From NCBI GenBank assembly GCA_002345825.1, contig DDWD01000052.1:1-10110 (forward strand): a stretch of DNA of 10,110 nt, read 5' to 3'. This DNA comes from Bacteroidales bacterium UBA2295 (lineage in GTDB: Bacteria > Bacteroidota > Bacteroidia > Bacteroidales > Tenuifilaceae). The notes below the pieces were generated by a model. That model did no database searches, was not told the DNA's origin, and was given only the letters and a program-made list of their open reading frames with translations. The translations under genes and the position numbers were made by a program. This document shows, in pieces, positions 1 to 5,442 of the stretch. The stretch's first letter is position 1. Each line of letters opens with the position of its first letter.

Positions 1-24
1 CTATTACCTTAACTAAACGACATT

Positions 25-48
25 GAATATCGAATGTCGAATATCGAA
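25..48. repeat. 7-bp tandem repeat upstream of hisB
   Basis: Seen directly: gaatatc, gaatgtc, gaatatc and a partial gaa follow one another without gaps, giving about 3.4 copies of a 7-bp unit. It is noncoding as far as the window shows and lies ahead of hisB. I infer it is a simple-sequence intergenic repeat. It has no obvious role, although its tcgaata core could pair with itself weakly. Confidence 0.75.
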
Positions 49-96
49 GTTAAGACAATCCCTATGAGGCGCAATCACCAGCTTTCAATCAAAAAG

Positions 97-141
97 ACTC
101 TGTGCCCCTGCTTGACGGCAGGCAGGTCTGTATCTCTGTGT
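97..141. repeat. ctctgtg-type repeat interrupted by a 20-nt palindromic element
   Basis: The flanks ctctgtgcc (98-106) and tctgtatctctgtgtt (127-142) would join into one continuous ctctgtgcctctgtatctctgtgtt-like repeat if 107-126 were removed. The intervening 20 bases run from cctgcttg to caggcagg and pair as an 8-bp stem, with one G-U pair in RNA, around the loop acgg. Relatives of the outer repeat occur at 1930-1953 and 2066-2083. Relatives of the palindrome occur at 2905-2924 and 6641-6660. The layout is that of a small palindromic element inserted into an older repeat. The insertion is an inference; the sequences are directly visible. Confidence 0.65.
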
Positions 142-159
142 TATTAAAAACAAAACAAT

Positions 160-1242
160 ATGACTAAACTGCTTATCATTGACCGCGATGGAACGCTTAT
201 AAAAGAACCGGCCGACTACCAAATTGACTCGTTTGAGAAGTTGGAGTTTATGCCCGGAGTTATTCGCTGGCTAGGAAAAATTGCTCGCGAAACCGATTAC
301 CAGCTGGTTATGGCAACCAATCAGGATGGACTAGGAACCAACTCGTTTCCGGAGGAAACGTTCTGGGGGACACAAAACCTCATACTACAAACGCTTAAGG
401 GCGAAGGAATTGTTTTTGATGATATTCTTATCGACCGGTCGTTTGAGGAGCAAAACTCGCCCAATCGCAAACCCCGGACGGGAATGTTTGGCAAGTATCT
501 TAATGGCGACTACAACCTGGCCGAATCGTTTGTAATTGGAGATAGGCTTACCGATGTGCAGTTGGCTAAAAATATAGGTACAAAATCAATATTAATAGCC
601 AGTGAACCAAACCCTGAGGCCGATTTTTCAACGGCAAACTGGGAGGATATCTACAAGATAACTAAGCCACAGCGGGTAGCCACAGTAAACCGTAAAACCA
701 AAGAAACGGATATAACCATTACCGTTGATTTGGATGGGAAGCTAGACGGTAAACTTGATACCGGCGTGGGCTTTCTGGACCATATGCTAGAGCAAATTGA
801 CCGCCACGCGGGCATAGGCATTTCGGCAAAATGTATTGGCGACCTTCACGTTGACGAGCACCACACGGTTGAGGATATTGCCCTTGCCCTTGGCGAGGCC
901 ATTAAGCAGGCGCTGGGCAGCAAGGCTGGCATTGGACGCTATGGCTTTGCTCTACCAATGGACGATTGCCAGGCAAAGGTACTACTCGATTTAGGTGGCA
1001 GACCATTCTTTAAATGGAAAGCGAAATTTAGGCGCGAGAAAATTGGCGATATGGCCACGGAGCTGCTGCCGCACTTCTTTCAATCACTATCGTACGGGCT
1101 TGCAGCCAATTTACACATTAAAGCCAAAGGCCCAAACGAGCACCACAAGGCCGAAGCAATATTTAAGGCTTTTGCACGGGCGTTAAGGCAAGCGGTGCGC
1201 ATTGAGGGAAGTGAGTTGCCTAGTACTAAAGGGAAGTTATGA
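160..1242 (+). CDS. hisB: Bifunctional histidinol-phosphatase / imidazoleglycerol-phosphate dehydratase (HisB)
   Basis: HisB catalyses two cytoplasmic steps of histidine synthesis: dehydration of imidazole glycerol phosphate and dephosphorylation of histidinol phosphate. The 360 residues match the length of fused HisB proteins. The N-terminal HAD phosphatase (about 1-165) has the DxD nucleophile pair D8/D10 followed by GTL, MATNQDG at 51-57, RKP at 103-105 and GDRLTD at 127-132. The C-terminal dehydratase (about 172-360) has GFLDHML at 204-210, H216, DEHHTVED at 232-239, H305 and EHHKAE at 327-332, the usual manganese ligand positions. The four-ligand zinc loop of E. coli HisB is absent: residues 91-103 contain no Cys or His. 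The start follows an A-rich leader without a Shine-Dalgarno sequence, as is common in Bacteroidota. hisH follows after an 84-nt gap. Earlier his genes probably lie before the window. Confidence 0.97.
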   Translation: MTKLLIIDRDGTLIKEPADYQIDSFEKLEFMPGVIRWLGKIARETDYQLVMATNQDGLGTNSFPEETFWGTQNLILQTLKGEGIVFDDILIDRSFEEQNSPNRKPRTGMFGKYLNGDYNLAESFVIGDRLTDVQLAKNIGTKSILIASEPNPEADFSTANWEDIYKITKPQRVATVNRKTKETDITITVDLDGKLDGKLDTGVGFLDHMLEQIDRHAGIGISAKCIGDLHVDEHHTVEDIALALGEAIKQALGSKAGIGRYGFALPMDDCQAKVLLDLGGRPFFKWKAKFRREKIGDMATELLPHFFQSLSYGLAANLHIKAKGPNEHHKAEAIFKAFARALRQAVRIEGSELPSTKGKL

Positions 1243-1246
1243 GAAA

Positions 1247-1317
1247 TTTAAACGCAAAGGCGCAAGATCGCTAATTTATAATAAGAGTATTAGCGGTTTG
1301 GCGACTTAGCGTTAAAT
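1247..1317. repeat. Long imperfect inverted repeat between hisB and hisH
   Basis: The arms 1247-1274 and 1290-1317 are complementary at about 21 of 28 positions by hand alignment, with several of the differences forming G-U pairs in RNA. The left arm contains aacgcaaaggcgcaag and the right arm gcgacttagcgtt. The arms fill nearly the whole hisB-hisH gap, so the transcript should form a hairpin here. No T tract follows directly, so it is not a typical terminator. It could protect mRNA ends, attenuate readthrough, or simply be a dispersed intergenic repeat. Confidence 0.7.
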
Positions 1318-1326
1318 CTAAAAAAT

Positions 1327-1911
1327 ATGAAAAAAATAGCAATTCTTTCATACGGAGCGGGGAATGTGGCCTCGGTGCAAAATGCGCTGGAACGCTTAGG
1401 CGTTAGCGCCTATATCTCCGATAATCCATCAGAATTAATGCAAGCCGACAGGCTAATCTTTCCGGGTGTTGGGCACGCCACCCACGCCATGCAGCAAATA
1501 GAGCAAAGGGGACTAAACGAGGTGCTAAAATTGTTTAAACGCCCGCTATTGGGAATATGCTTGGGTATGCAGCTTATGGGCAGCCAGTCGGAAGAGGGCG
1601 CAACCCAAGGGCTTGGACTAATTAATTTTGATGTGAAACAGTTCAACATATCGGCTAAAGTACCACATATGGGCTGGAACAGCATTGATATTAGTGAAAG
1701 TCCTTTATTAAAGGGTGTTCCCAATGGCACGTACTTCTACTTTGTACATAGTTTCTACGCCCAAATAGCCACCAATACCATTGCTACCTGCGAATACGAA
1801 ATACCATTCGCCGCAGCAGTAAGCAAAGACAACTATTTTGGCGTACAGTTTCACCCCGAGAAAAGCGGGGAAGCGGGAATGGAAATTTTAAGGAACTTTA
1901 TTAATCTATAA
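1327..1911 (+). CDS. hisH: Imidazole glycerol phosphate synthase, glutaminase subunit (HisH)
   Basis: HisH is the class I glutamine amidotransferase subunit of IGP synthase. It hydrolyses glutamine and passes ammonia through a channel to HisF. At 194 residues it is a normal-length HisH. The nucleophile C78 lies in GICLGMQ (76-82), and the His-Glu pair H176 and E178 lies in FGVQFHPEKS (171-180), which completes the triad. PGVG at 46-49 is the oxyanion-strand motif. The N terminus, KKIAILSYGAGN, is typical and fixes the start. hisA follows after 190 nt of repeat-containing sequence, and the partner hisF lies two genes downstream. The product is cytoplasmic, and the fold and active site look intact. 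Confidence 0.97.
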   Translation: MKKIAILSYGAGNVASVQNALERLGVSAYISDNPSELMQADRLIFPGVGHATHAMQQIEQRGLNEVLKLFKRPLLGICLGMQLMGSQSEEGATQGLGLINFDVKQFNISAKVPHMGWNSIDISESPLLKGVPNGTYFYFVHSFYAQIATNTIATCEYEIPFAAAVSKDNYFGVQFHPEKSGEAGMEILRNFINL

Positions 1912-1928
1912 TGACATAAAATGATGGT

Positions 1929-2090
1929 AACACAGAGACACTGAGCCACAGAGTTAATTTTTGAGCTACAACAGCAAGATTAATTAAATTCAATTTTGGT
2001 TCTTTTGATTATCGTCTTGTAACCTAAGGAGGAAATAATGTAATAGTATATTTACAAGAAAAAGTCCTCTGTGCCTCCGTGTTTAAAAAT
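1929..2090. repeat. Inverted pair of cacagag-type repeats flanking the hisH-hisA gap
   Basis: The left copy (1929-1962, aacacagagacactgagcc onward to a T run) and the right copy (2059-2090, an A run then ctctgtgcctccgtgttt) are imperfect reverse complements, with the left arm roughly 8 nt longer in its core. About 96 nt lie between them and contain no credible gene. The right copy is in the same orientation as the interrupted copy upstream of hisB and, like it, lies just ahead of a his gene start. This is a dispersed repeat family; any function is unknown. Confidence 0.6.
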
Positions 2091-2101
2091 CTCAAAATAT
2101 T

Positions 2102-2803
2102 ATGAAACTAATCCCAGCAATAGACCTAATAGACGGCAACTGTGTTCGACTTTTTAAGGGCGATTACAGCACATCAAAAATTTACAACCCAAACCCTTTA
2201 GACCAAGCAAAAGCATTTGAGGATAAGGGTATTGAGAACCTTCACCTGGTAGATTTGTCGGGTGCGAAGGCCGGCCACCCAATGCACTTAAGGGTACTAG
2301 AGCAGATTACTCGCAGCACAAAACTAAAGGTTGACTTTGGCGGTGGAATACGCAACCAACGAAGCCTTGAGGATTGCTTAAGCGCAGGCGCATCACAGGT
2401 GAATTTGGGAACAATTCTAATACACCAACCCCAACTTGCATCCAAATGGATTGAAATATTTGGCACCGAAAAGCTAATTGCCTCGGTTGATGTTATGAAC
2501 AGAAAGGTGAAGGTTTCGGGTTGGCAGGAAGAGTCGAATTTGCAAATTGACGATGTTATTACCCGCTTAATAAAAGATGGTTTCACCTATTTTACCGTAA
2601 CCGATATCGACCGCGATGGAACCCTTGGCGAGCCAGCATTTGAGCTGTATACCGACTTAATTCAAAAGTTTCCTTCCATTAAACTAAATGCTAGCGGAGG
2701 GGTATCAGAGCAATCGCAGCTGGGCAAACTCCAGGCCATTGGATGCTTTGGTGCCATTGTGGGTAAGGCGATTTATGAAGGGAGGATACGGTTGACTGAT
2801 TAG
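2102..2803 (+). CDS. hisA: 1-(5-phosphoribosyl)-5-[(5-phosphoribosylamino)methylideneamino]imidazole-4-carboxamide isomerase (HisA)
   Basis: HisA is a cytoplasmic (beta/alpha)8-barrel that performs the Amadori rearrangement of ProFAR to PRFAR, the substrate of HisF. The catalytic aspartates are D8 (in PAIDLIDG) and D130 (in ASVDVM). The phosphate-binding loops are GGGIRN at 80-85 and SGG at 198-200 with IVGKAIYEG at 219-227. At 233 residues it is slightly short: the protein ends only six residues after YEG, with RIRLTD and then TAG, where relatives usually carry several more residues. The stop codon lies at the border of an 8-bp tandem repeat, so repeat sequence may have replaced the extreme C terminus. 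The active site is intact, so I expect it to function. hisF follows after 174 nt. Confidence 0.96.
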   Translation: MKLIPAIDLIDGNCVRLFKGDYSTSKIYNPNPLDQAKAFEDKGIENLHLVDLSGAKAGHPMHLRVLEQITRSTKLKVDFGGGIRNQRSLEDCLSAGASQVNLGTILIHQPQLASKWIEIFGTEKLIASVDVMNRKVKVSGWQEESNLQIDDVITRLIKDGFTYFTVTDIDRDGTLGEPAFELYTDLIQKFPSIKLNASGGVSEQSQLGKLQAIGCFGAIVGKAIYEGRIRLTD

Positions 2804-2835
2804 TTGATTGGTTGATTGGTTGATTGGTTGATTGG
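2804..2835. repeat. Four perfect copies of the 8-bp unit ttgattgg
   Basis: Four identical ttgattgg units (2804-2811, 2812-2819, 2820-2827, 2828-2835) begin on the base after the hisA stop codon. A degenerate unit, ttgactga (2792-2799), forms the last hisA codons. Downstream, caatcattcaatcattc (2850-2866) is roughly the reverse complement of the array. Perfect short units of this kind change copy number easily by slippage. The array lies in the untranslated hisA-hisF spacer, so an 8-bp change would not shift a reading frame. Confidence 0.85.
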
Positions 2836-2849
2836 TACTCCACATCCAT

Positions 2850-2924
2850 CAATCATTCAATCATTCTTTCATTCAACCTGCCTGCTCTGACACCAATCAG
2901 GCAGCCTGCCCACTGGCAAGCAGG
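2850..2924. repeat. Composite intergenic repeat: caatcatt tract plus CCTGC/GCAGG palindromes
   Basis: Three parts are visible. First is a caatcatt-rich tract (2850-2876). Second is an inverted pair, ctgcctg (2878-2884) and caggcag (2898-2904), separated by 13 nt. Third is a 20-nt palindromic unit (2905-2924) from cctgcc to caagcagg. That third unit matches the reverse complement of 107-126 at 16 of 20 positions. Its last 12 bases plus the next four (2913-2928) recur exactly at 6649-6664. All of this sits in the hisA-hisF spacer and no reading frame is supported across it. It is probably a compact, mobile-like palindromic repeat. Confidence 0.65.
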
Positions 2925-2977
2925 GTCATCCAATCCCTCTTCAGTCCTCTATTTTTTTACATTTTACATTTCCTAGT

Positions 2978-3733
2978 ATGCTGACAAAACGAATAATTCC
3001 GTGCCTCGATATTAAGAATGGCAGAACAGTGAAAGGGGTAAACTTTCAGAACCTACAAGATGCTGGCGACCCGGTTGCTTTGGCAGCACACTACTCGGCA
3101 CAAGGCGCCGATGAGCTAACCCTGCTCGATATAACCGCCACGCTCGAAGGGCGCGAAACCTTTGTAAACGTTGTAAAGGATGTGGCAAAAGCCATAAATA
3201 TTCCCTTTACAGTAGGCGGAGGTATTAGCAACGCAAAGCAGGTTGAGGCGCTTCTTTCGGCTGGTGCCGATAAGGTTTCGGTAAATACATCGGCCATTGT
3301 AAATCCGAAGCTTATTGCTGAGCTGGCTAAGCAATTTGGCTCGCAATGCGTTGTGGTGGCCATCGACACAAAGCTAACCAGCAACGGCTGGGAGGTGATT
3401 AGCCACGCCGGTACAAAACCCACTGGACTTTTGGCTACAGACTGGGCAAAGGATTGTTACAACCGGGGAGCAGGCGAAATACTGTTAACCTCGTTCAAAT
3501 CGGACGGAACGCGGCAAGGTTTTGCGTTGGATATTACCCGTGGGGTATCGGAAATTGTCAGTATTCCCGTAATTGCATCGGGAGGTGCAGGCAATGCGCA
3601 GCACTTTGTTGATGTGTTTACTCAGGGGAAAGCCGATGCTGCCCTTGCGGCAGGGATATTTCACTACAAAGATCTGGAAATTAGAGATATTAAAAATTAC
3701 CTGAAATCCACAGGAATATCTGTTCGATTGTAG
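2978..3733 (+). CDS. hisF: Imidazole glycerol phosphate synthase, cyclase subunit (HisF)
   Basis: HisF is the (beta/alpha)8-barrel cyclase that joins ammonia from HisH with PRFAR to give imidazole glycerol phosphate and AICAR; AICAR feeds purine synthesis. The catalytic aspartates D11 (PCLDIKNG) and D130 (VAIDTK) are present. So are R5, E46, K99 and E167, the four residues that form the ammonia gate in Thermotoga HisF, at the same numbers. Phosphate-binding segments are VGGGIS at 79-84 and ASGGAG at 200-205. The loop at 172-178 reads SFKSDGT, keeping D176 but with Lys where Thermotoga HisF has D174. At 251 residues the length is standard. It is the last gene of the operon, and a strong hairpin follows 17 nt after the stop. 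hisIE is absent from the window. Confidence 0.97.
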   Translation: MLTKRIIPCLDIKNGRTVKGVNFQNLQDAGDPVALAAHYSAQGADELTLLDITATLEGRETFVNVVKDVAKAINIPFTVGGGISNAKQVEALLSAGADKVSVNTSAIVNPKLIAELAKQFGSQCVVVAIDTKLTSNGWEVISHAGTKPTGLLATDWAKDCYNRGAGEILLTSFKSDGTRQGFALDITRGVSEIVSIPVIASGGAGNAQHFVDVFTQGKADAALAAGIFHYKDLEIRDIKNYLKSTGISVRL

Positions 3734-3750
3734 TTCTATATGATACAACA

Positions 3751-3793
3751 GAAAAGACGCAAATTAAGCATATGCTTTTAATTGCGTCTTTTC
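3751..3793. terminator. Factor-independent terminator between convergent hisF and the Xre regulator
   Basis: gaaaagacgcaa (3751-3762) pairs perfectly with ttgcgtcttttc (3782-3793). The inner part, attaagc/gctttta around atat, extends the stem with small bulges. The structure ends in a T run on both strands, so it can serve hisF from the left and the minus-strand Xre gene (ending at 3842) from the right. It is the strongest terminator in the window and marks the end of the his operon. Confidence 0.88.
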
Positions 3794-3841
3794 AAAATTG
3801 TATACGGTTAAATCTTACAAAGTTTTCAACTTTTACTCCTC

Positions 3842-4072
3842 TTAATCATCCTTATTCTCCAATAACGGTTCATCTCTATACTCCAGAATATCGCCAGGTT
3901 GGCAATCCAGCTCCTTGCAAATAGATTCAAGGGTTGAGAAACGAATAGCTTTAGCCTTCCCTTTTTTAAGAATCGATAGATTTGCCATGGTAATACCAAC
4001 ACGTTGCGATAGCTCCGTTAACATCATCTTGCGCTTGGCAAGCATTACGTCGAGGTTTACTATTATTGCCAT
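3842..4072 (-). CDS. Xre-type helix-turn-helix transcriptional regulator, YozG-like
   Basis: This 76-residue protein is a single Cro/C1-type DNA-binding domain. Residues 5-24 hold the first helices (VNLDVMLAKRKMMLTELSQR). Residues 25-38 (VGITMANLSILKKG) form the recognition helix-turn-helix, and ICKELDCQPGDILEY at 51-65 is the highly typical end of the family. A short acidic tail follows. Its start lies 2 nt after the stop of the DUF2975 gene on the same strand, so the two are almost certainly co-transcribed and translationally coupled. This pairing is the known arrangement for DUF2975 membrane proteins. I infer that the regulator controls its own operon and perhaps others, with the membrane partner modulating it. 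The signal is not known. The gene ends at the shared terminator. Confidence 0.9.
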   Translation of the reverse strand: MAIIVNLDVMLAKRKMMLTELSQRVGITMANLSILKKGKAKAIRFSTLESICKELDCQPGDILEYRDEPLLENKDD

Positions 4073-4074
4073 GG

Positions 4075-4704
4075 CTATATAGTTAATTGGTTATCGGTCT
4101 CTATTTCGGCTCCCTTCTCAAAAATATGCGATAGTACCCACAGGAACAATGCGAACAGAAGCATCTCCCCGAATGATCCGTTGGAATACCCAAACTCTAC
4201 CCCATCGAAATTAAACTTAGGTACAACCACCAAATTATAAATAGTACTAACAAGTTGCAAGTAAACCCAAACAGCGGTTACCGAGTATGCTATAAGTTTA
4301 AACCGCTTAATGTTCGAAATGTCGAAAATTTCACCAAGCTTCACAGAACGGGTAAAACCCTTAAAAAGCCACAGGATATAAAGCAACGCAAGCATAAGTG
4401 GCAAAACACCTACGGAGATGCCAACAGATAAAAATCTTGGCATACTCTTAAATGTAATTACACCACTTGCCTCCTTAATTTCAACAGCCGTTTGGGTGTT
4501 AGAATAGGTGAAAGTACCCTGCTCATAAACGGTAAAGTTCGTAGGTAGTTCCACTCCAACATCAACACTACTGGGAACAAGTCCCATTATATTCACTAAA
4601 GTAAAGAGGACAAAAATTGCCGATACAACAGCAAAGAACCAGAAGATAAAATGCGAAAGGCTATCGATAAGCCTAATGCTGAATGAGGGTTTCTTTGTTT
4701 TCAT
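4075..4704 (-). CDS. DUF2975 family four-helix membrane protein
   Basis: This 209-residue membrane protein has four hydrophobic segments at roughly 17-41, 92-114, 134-160 and 180-199. The first loop (about 42-91) is polar and likely lies outside the cytoplasmic membrane. The layout and the adjoining YozG-like regulator match the DUF2975 family, whose biochemical role is not established. The segment RSVKLGEIFDISNIKRFK (119-136) between helices 2 and 3 is the characteristic region of the family. The start is supported by a promoter 44 nt upstream and by the Lys-rich N terminus before the first helix. By analogy with other small membrane/Xre pairs, it may sense a membrane condition and restrain or release the regulator. 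That role is inference. Confidence 0.85.
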   Translation of the reverse strand: MKTKKPSFSIRLIDSLSHFIFWFFAVVSAIFVLFTLVNIMGLVPSSVDVGVELPTNFTVYEQGTFTYSNTQTAVEIKEASGVITFKSMPRFLSVGISVGVLPLMLALLYILWLFKGFTRSVKLGEIFDISNIKRFKLIAYSVTAVWVYLQLVSTIYNLVVVPKFNFDGVEFGYSNGSFGEMLLFALFLWVLSHIFEKGAEIETDNQLTI

Positions 4705-4747
4705 AACTTCAATGTTTTTCGTTAATATTTTATTGTTATTCGATATG

Positions 4748-4778
4748 CAAATATATAACCTATTTTTAATATTACAAT
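4748..4778 (-). promoter_or_regulatory. Bacteroidota-type promoter for the DUF2975-Xre operon
   Basis: On the minus strand the -7 box is TATATTTG (4755 to 4748), an exact TAnnTTTG. ATTG (4778 to 4775) lies 19 bp upstream, one base from the TTTG -33 consensus. Transcription would begin near 4742, leaving a leader of about 37 nt before the ATG at 4704. Box and spacing both agree, so this is the best promoter in the window. Confidence 0.65.
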
Positions 4779-4856
4779 AATTATTTATTGTTTTTCGATA
4801 TTTTTTTAAAAATTTTTATAGTTAAACCAAATTGTAATATAAGCTGTTTAGTGTTT

Positions 4857-5276
4857 ATGGTAAAACACCAGAATATAGTTTTGGAAAACAAAGGGGTTAT
4901 CCTTTTCGATGGGGTTTGCAACCTTTGCAACACCAGCGTACAATTTATTATCAAAAGAGATAAGAGCGATTACTTTAGATTTGCTGCACTACAGAGCGAT
5001 ACTGGGAAAGTAATAACAAGCCAATACGGTATATCGGCTAATGGTAGCTCAGTTATTCTTATTGAAAATGAGAAGATGTATAGCGAATCGACTGCTGCAC
5101 TAAGGATTGCAAAAAAGCTTCGCGGGCTTTGGCCACTAATTTACCTTTTTATTATTATCCCCCCTCCCATTCGCAATTGGTTTTACCGAATAGTTGCACA
5201 AAGCCGCTACAAATGGTTTGGAAGAAGAGAAGAATGTATGATTCCATCCCCCGAATTACTCCAAAAGTTTGTTTAG
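4857..5276 (+). CDS. DCC (DUF393, YuxK-like) thiol-disulfide oxidoreductase family protein
   Basis: This 139-residue protein has the DCC signature near its start: D18, C21 and C24 in FDGVCNLCN, within a beta-strand/loop like that of thioredoxin-fold proteins. Further family marks are the RDKSDYFRFAALQS segment (34-47), a hydrophobic stretch (93-104) around LIYLFIIIPPP, and the C-terminal GRREECMIP. The family is annotated as putative thiol-disulfide oxidoreductases, but its substrate is unknown. I place the start at 4857, because the extra upstream codons are A/T-rich, unlike the family, and the GVILFDGVCNLCN segment then falls near the N terminus as usual. It is divergent from the DUF2975 operon, and a hairpin follows 36 nt after the stop. 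It appears to be a single-gene unit. Confidence 0.87.
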   Translation: MVKHQNIVLENKGVILFDGVCNLCNTSVQFIIKRDKSDYFRFAALQSDTGKVITSQYGISANGSSVILIENEKMYSESTAALRIAKKLRGLWPLIYLFIIIPPPIRNWFYRIVAQSRYKWFGRREECMIPSPELLQKFV

Positions 5277-5312
5277 CTCTCCATCATTTATTCAAGAAAT
5301 TTTATTGATGCT

Positions 5313-5339
5313 AAACCTCCGCAATACGAATTGAGGTTT
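5313..5339 (+). terminator. Probable terminator hairpin after the DCC gene
   Basis: aaacctc (5313-5319) pairs with gaggttt (5333-5339). An alternative fold adds a caat/attg inner stem with a 3-nt bulge. A short T run with two Cs follows. It is less stable than the hairpin after hisF, but it lies between the DCC stop and the chemoreceptor promoter, where a terminator would be expected. Confidence 0.5.
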
Positions 5340-5391
5340 TCCTCACCCCATTTCTGAAAAAAACATCTAAAATATTGCTTGTTGACCATTC

Positions 5392-5399
5392 TATTTTTG
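5392..5399 (+). promoter_or_regulatory. Promoter -7 box for the chemoreceptor gene
   Basis: TATTTTTG matches the Bacteroidota -7 consensus TAnnTTTG exactly and would give a leader of about 37 nt before the ATG at 5443. No good TTTG -33 box is seen at 19-21 bp, so the call rests on the -7 box and its position alone. Confidence 0.45.
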
Positions 5400-5442
5400 T
5401 GCCAGAAAAAATCAACCCTATAATAACAAATTTTCGAACAAA

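Noticed and set aside
25..48. CRISPR-like array from the 7-bp or 8-bp tandem repeats
   Set aside because: Units are far too short, contiguous and without spacers; no cas gene is present.
1410..1730. Minus-strand frame inside hisH
   Set aside because: It is a shadow of the hisH coding sequence; the plus-strand frame carries the full catalytic triad.
4788..4856. Upstream extension of the DCC protein from an ATG at 4788
   Set aside because: The extra 23 residues come from an A/T-rich run, are not typical of the family, and overlap the region holding the divergent operon's promoter. The ATG at 4857 places the DCC motif at the expected distance.
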